Source: Voacanga thouarsii
Lineage: Eukaryota > Streptophyta > Magnoliopsida > Gentianales > Apocynaceae
Length of the DNA stretch: 64,000 nucleotides
Direction: 5' to 3'
Assembly: GCA_026120185.1 (NCBI GenBank)
Contig: JANUWF010001497.1
Location: 1,724,501-1,788,500 of the forward strand
The notes under the pieces are model-generated. The model was not told where the DNA came from. It saw nothing but the letters and a program-made list of their open reading frames with translations, and did not search any database. How positions within the stretch are numbered: position 1 is the first letter of the stretch; every line of letters begins with the position of its first letter. Below are positions 60,846-64,000 of this stretch, in pieces. The position numbers were made by a program, and so were the translations under genes.

Positions 60846-61720
60846 TTAGAAATTTTACCACAACCCTTTTGAAAAGAACTTAACGCTCAAAATAGACAAT
60901 AAGCATGATGAATATAGAATGAAGAGAGGTTTTTGAAAAATAAAAGGTTTATGAATATAATTTTTCTCACGAAAGCAAAACGCAAAAACCTCTTTCTCTA
61001 ACATTTTTTAGACAGACAAATATTTTGTCAACATATAAGTGCACATGATCTTTAAAGAATGCATCAAACTTGAAATCACCTTTTAACCCTTCAAAAGAAT
61101 GTTCATAATTAAAATTTCCCTTTAAATTTAGTATTTGAGTTCTTAAAGATGAGATAAAAATTCCTTATTTTTTTTATATATCTACAAATACCAAGTTACC
61201 TCCCTTTGAATGGGGTGAAGGGTAAAAATTACCACTATCCTCCAAGGACTTCTTATGATGTGGCGTTGAAAGATCCAACTCCTTAAGGCATGATAAATTT
61301 AGCACATCATCATTTGGACCCTTGTTTTCCAAGAATTGAGAGGAACCTAAAAAATCATGTGATAAAGAGAGATTAGAATTATTAGCTCATAGAGTAGAAT
61401 TGAATACCTCCCTTTCCACATTGAATAATTGGTCCTTATATCCTCTCTCATTTCCTTGGAGATTCTCTTATTCAAGCATATAGGCCTTTATGGCATCCTC
61501 AACCAACTTGGCTAGTTGTGTTCTTTGATAACTCAATCATTGGGATACTTCTTTATGCCACTTAATGGAGGAATTTGAATTGGTAACAAAAGAATGCATT
61601 GAGGTTTCAAGTGATGTCTCACAAAAAGCATCAATCCGAGATTGCAATTTTGCCAAATTCTCATCATTGTTGCTCCTTTAATCTTATGCCTAAAAATAGT
61701 TGTCCATGATGATGTCAATC
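60846..61720 (-). pseudogene. M interior: unidentified degenerate frame upstream of integrase
   Basis: Followed leftwards on the minus strand from about 61718, a degenerate frame reads, with stops, 'NDENLAKLQSRIDAFCETSL', 'LGSSQFLENKGPNDDVLNL' and 'LSTPHHKKSLEDSGNFYPSP', before joining integrase near 60845. Its position next to the leader suggests a gag-derived or extra N-terminal ORF. I do not recognise a gag or protease motif, so no function is assigned. Confidence 0.35.
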
Positions 61721-62038
61721 TCGCGCTAAAAAAACAACAAAAATCAAATCGAAAATAAAAATAAAAAAATAATTAAGAAAAAAAAGGTAAACACAAATAA
61801 TATAAAAATAAAGAAAAGAAAAACACACCCATTCCCAAACTATTTACATACAAAAGTTAGTGGTATTTACAGTACAATATGAAGTATGTTATTCAATTAA
61901 GTCACACAATGTTACAAACAGCAAGATATAACACCGATTTATACAAAGAGCATATATACATATTTACATATAGACATATGGACATATAAACATATAAACA
62001 TGGTTAAATCAATAAAATCCAAGCTTTCATGATGTTGT
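61721..62038 (-). other. M leader
   Basis: A-rich untranslated leader between primer site and first frame. The part near the primer site is homologous to the element I leader (3140-3236), sharing ATGGTTAAATCAA and AAGCTTTCATGAT. Confidence 0.6.
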
Positions 62039-62056
62039 TCCCCAGCAACGACGTCA
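62039..62056 (-). promoter_or_regulatory. M primer-binding site, tRNA-Asp type
   Basis: The plus-strand bases TCCCCAGCAACGACGTCA match the plant tRNA-Asp 3' end at 15 of 18 positions. The three differences are transitions. It lies 6 bp from LTR D. Confidence 0.85.
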
Positions 62057-62062
62057 AAAACT

Positions 62063-63488
62063 TGATGTGTTTGAATTTGGGTATAAAAAAATCATATAAA
62101 AATAGCACATTCCCAATCAAGTTTAAATTAAAACGTTAACCCTAAATTACACATATGAGCAAGCATACTCATCATTAAAAATAGCATAGGGTTTAAAATG
62201 AATGTCGATCCTTAAGGAACAAGTATGCCTTAATCACTTTTCTTTCATTGTTTAACCGACTAAATAAAGTGAAAAAGAATAAAATAAAATAAAATAAAAT
62301 ATACATGTCAATGATGGAGAATTATGTAACTCAAACCATTATTTTGACAAACATGGCCTTAAAGCACCCAATCATTATTATAACTAATCATTATCTTGAC
62401 ATCATGAAGAATTAAGATAGATTCACTTTTTTTCCAATCCATAAAATCACTATCTTCTAGATAAATTAGCATCATATATCCTATCTCAACTAATTTACCC
62501 AAAAAATGCATTAAACACAATCCTTGATTAAATCTCCATATCCTGACCAATTTAAAACATGAAATTAACTAATAAATCCATATCCTGGCAGACATCAATT
62601 AACCTTTAATTACTCAATTCTTAGCAATTAACCCCTTTTCTAAGCAAGTTAATAGACAACAAATATGAAATTAATGAATTGAGACCACCATCAACCCATT
62701 TTTCCAAGCAAGTCAATAGAAAGAAACAACAAATTAATCTCGTAATCAGCGTAAGTAATTAAATACCAAGAATAATAATCAATTAATCAAAAGATCAAAG
62801 TAACTCTAAAAGTTATGAATACCGAAAACAATGTCAAATTACAATAAACCAATTAATACATCATTATTCAAGAAAAGAAAACAAAGTTAAAAGAAAGCAC
62901 TCATAGACAAGCCTCCTGCTTCTTCCTTTGTAGACCCTCTTGCACAACCTTCCTTAATTTGATGAATTTCTCATTGATTTTGAGTGATTTGTGTTTTACT
63001 CCATGAATTCATTCTTTAACCTTATGTTTTCCCTTTATTTATAGGCTTTAGAAGTGCCTAAATTCGTCCCTCTAGGGTTTTTGGTCAAATAGAAATAGGA
63101 AAATACTAAAACTCTAAAAATTATAAAAAATGCACACAAAAATCGAGGCACCACCTCAGTACTAGTGCACAGCCGGCGCCGCCTTTCCTGCCTAGGGCCA
63201 GCGCCAGTTGTGTTCTGCCTCTCTGTCCGTTTGCCAATTTTTCTTGATTTTCATGCCAGTTCTTCCAAATTGCAGCCGACACCGCCTCTAGCTTCTAACC
63301 GACGCCGCCTCTGTTCTGGTCTGCGACGATTTTGCCTTATTTTACCCCTAAAATTTGAAATAATACACAAAATACCTTTGCAAGGGTAAAATCTCAAATA
63401 TGAAGGAATATAACCAATTATTGTACAAAATGTATCACAAAATGGTCTCTAATAACTAGAAAATATATGACTAATTTAGACTCTATCA
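62063..63488 (-). repeat. LTR D, 5' LTR of M (1426 bp)
   Basis: It starts TGATGTGTTTGAATTTGGG beside the primer site and ends TAGACTCTATCA. It is the partner of LTR B and shows the uninterrupted form of the site into which L2 inserted in B. TATA box on the minus strand at 63034-63045. GC-rich U3 motifs, such as GCCGGCGCC at 63172-63180, lie at 63170-63310. Confidence 0.92.
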
Positions 63489-63493
63489 CTGCT

Positions 63494-63760
63494 CATAGCA
63501 CCACTTTGTTGCCATATCTCTGTCTGCTCACTACGTATTTGAGTGCTTGTCTGAGTTACATGGTCCTCAAGTCTGACAAACTTATCAAGGATATCAAAAT
63601 TCTCCGACCTCTATTGAAAAAGTCACATGTTACAATCACTGTGAAGCAACCTACTTGGCGATCTCCAAAGATTAGTTTTGTGCCTCTTAATGCATCTCAT
63701 GTCTCTGCTTCTGGTTCTCAGTATTGTACCCCTGATATTGCTGCCCTATGCTAGTGAGTT
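63494..63760 (+). pseudogene. S third ORF (env-like position), 3' piece
   Basis: It resumes directly from the CTGCT duplication. 'HSTTLLPYLCLLTTYLSACL' is a hydrophobic stretch, then 'LKSDKLIKDIKILRPLLKKS' and 'SFVPLNASHVSASGSQYC', to a stop after 'PDIAALC'. The 'H...L.Y..LLT' run right after the 51.4 kb segment is what the putative plant transposon protein domain shows at its end, supporting the join across M. One hydrophobic segment is not enough to claim an envelope protein. Confidence 0.6.
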
Positions 63761-63903
63761 ACTACTGTCCCAAATCAACTTACCTTATTAGGAACTTTTG
63801 TCAATGTCATTCTAAGCAAGCTTGATACTGTCTTGGCAACCCAGTAGCAAATTCAGACTAATTCTCTCTCTTGCAATACTTTGATTAGCGTATTATTTGA
63901 TCC
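63761..63903. other. S 3' untranslated region
   Basis: Short stretch between the third ORF and the polypurine tract. No feature recognised. Confidence 0.5.
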
Positions 63904-63914
63904 AAAAGGGGGAG
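63904..63914 (+). promoter_or_regulatory. S polypurine tract
   Basis: AAAAGGGGGAG lies 10 bp before a TGTTGGAAT start, as expected for the plus-strand primer of a SIRE-like element. Confidence 0.75.
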
Positions 63915-63924
63915 CAATATATTC

Positions 63925-64000
63925 TGTTGGAATATATGCCCTCTAGACTAGTTTTTTAATGTAATTATCGAATTTATTAATAAAAGAATTTATTCTCAAA
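63925..64000 (+). repeat. S 3' LTR, beginning only
   Basis: TGTTGGAATATATGCCC is a typical copia LTR start and follows the polypurine tract. Only 76 bp are in the window, and no 5' partner is available to confirm it. Confidence 0.7.

Larger units (their letters stand above)
51434..63488 (-). mobile_element. M: Athila/Tat-like Ty3/gypsy element inside S, with two nested solo LTRs
   Basis: 3' LTR B (51434-57143, split by L2), interior (57144-62062, split by solo LTR C), 5' LTR D (62063-63488). Flanks CTGCT at 51429-51433 and 63489-63493 are identical and rejoin the S third ORF. B and D are the same subfamily, 1413 bp (after removing L2 and its duplication) and 1426 bp. The interior retains a primer site, leader, an unidentified frame, part of integrase and a 3' region. 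Protease, RT and RNase H are missing, so it is an internally deleted, non-autonomous copy. Confidence 0.85.
38778..64000 (+). mobile_element. S: SIRE-like Ty1/copia relic, in three pieces, both ends incomplete
   Basis: Pieces 38778-39410 (integrase), 47799-51433 (linker, RT, RNase H, extra ORF) and 63494-64000 (end of extra ORF, polypurine tract, start of 3' LTR) join exactly when K3 and M are removed with one copy of their duplications. RT wording such as 'EFEMSVIAELTFF', a third ORF after pol and an AAAAGGGGGAG polypurine tract favour the SIRE/Maximus lineage. The gag, protease and 5' LTR are not in the window: LTR E cuts it on the left, and the 3' LTR runs off the right edge. Confidence 0.82.

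Noticed and set aside
58533..62062. C to D as a separate small gypsy element
   Set aside because: The outer flanks of such a unit (CTAAC left, CTGCT right) do not match, whereas C alone has CTAAC on both sides and B-D together have CTGCT on both sides.
63165..63389. 74-codon open frame in LTR D
   Set aside because: It is created by the GC-rich U3 block of the LTR; the matching region of LTR B is interrupted and not open.
1..64000. CRISPR array, tRNA or rRNA genes, tandem satellite arrays
   Set aside because: No regularly spaced direct repeats, no tRNA-like cloverleaf boxes and no rRNA-like conserved blocks were seen; repeats are dispersed LTRs and short microsatellites.

Overview
This is a plant nuclear window, from a eudicot-like genome with abundant retrotransposons. 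It is AT-rich and almost entirely LTR retrotransposons nested inside one another. I found no intact host gene, no tRNA or rRNA gene and no CRISPR array. Plant origin rests on tRNA-Asp-primed Athila/Tat-like Ty3/gypsy elements, initiator-Met-primed Ty1/copia elements of Tork-like and SIRE-like type, and a CACTA (En/Spm) transposase-associated domain. The species cannot be named from sequence alone. Every reading frame is broken by stops or frameshifts, so all coding entries are pseudogenes.

Layout, left to right. 1-4757: a minus-strand gypsy element (I) with LTR, PBS, a gag remnant, protease, RT and RNase H; its integrase and 3' LTR lie beyond the left edge. 4758-7305, 20859-21427 and 35148-37040 are pieces of one older interval (host X), which carries a CACTA fragment. 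Host X is interrupted first by K1 (7311-20853, minus-strand copia), which holds a 4.4 kb solo LTR (L1, 12208-16572). It is interrupted again by a second solo LTR of that family (L3, 21433-35142), itself split by K2 (22055-31468, plus-strand copia of the same family as K1). 37324-38777 is a plus-strand gypsy LTR (E) abutting a SIRE-like copia relic (S). S runs to the right edge in three pieces: 38778-39410, 47799-51433 and 63494-64000.

S was split by K3 (39411-47793, the youngest-looking copia) and by M (51434-63488, minus-strand gypsy). M's 3' LTR carries a reverse-oriented solo LTR (L2, 52648-56939), and its interior carries another solo LTR (C, 58533-59980).

The nest was resolved with 5-bp target-site duplications read directly from the sequence: K1 TCATG/CCATG, L1 AATAC, L3 ACATG, K2 CCACT/CCGCT, K3 GTTTC, M CTGCT, L2 CCTCT/CCTTT and C CTAAC. 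The relative order of insertion follows from the nesting. The most unusual coding content is a degenerate third ORF downstream of pol in S, in the env-like position. It resembles the putative plant transposon protein domain and reads across M once M is removed.
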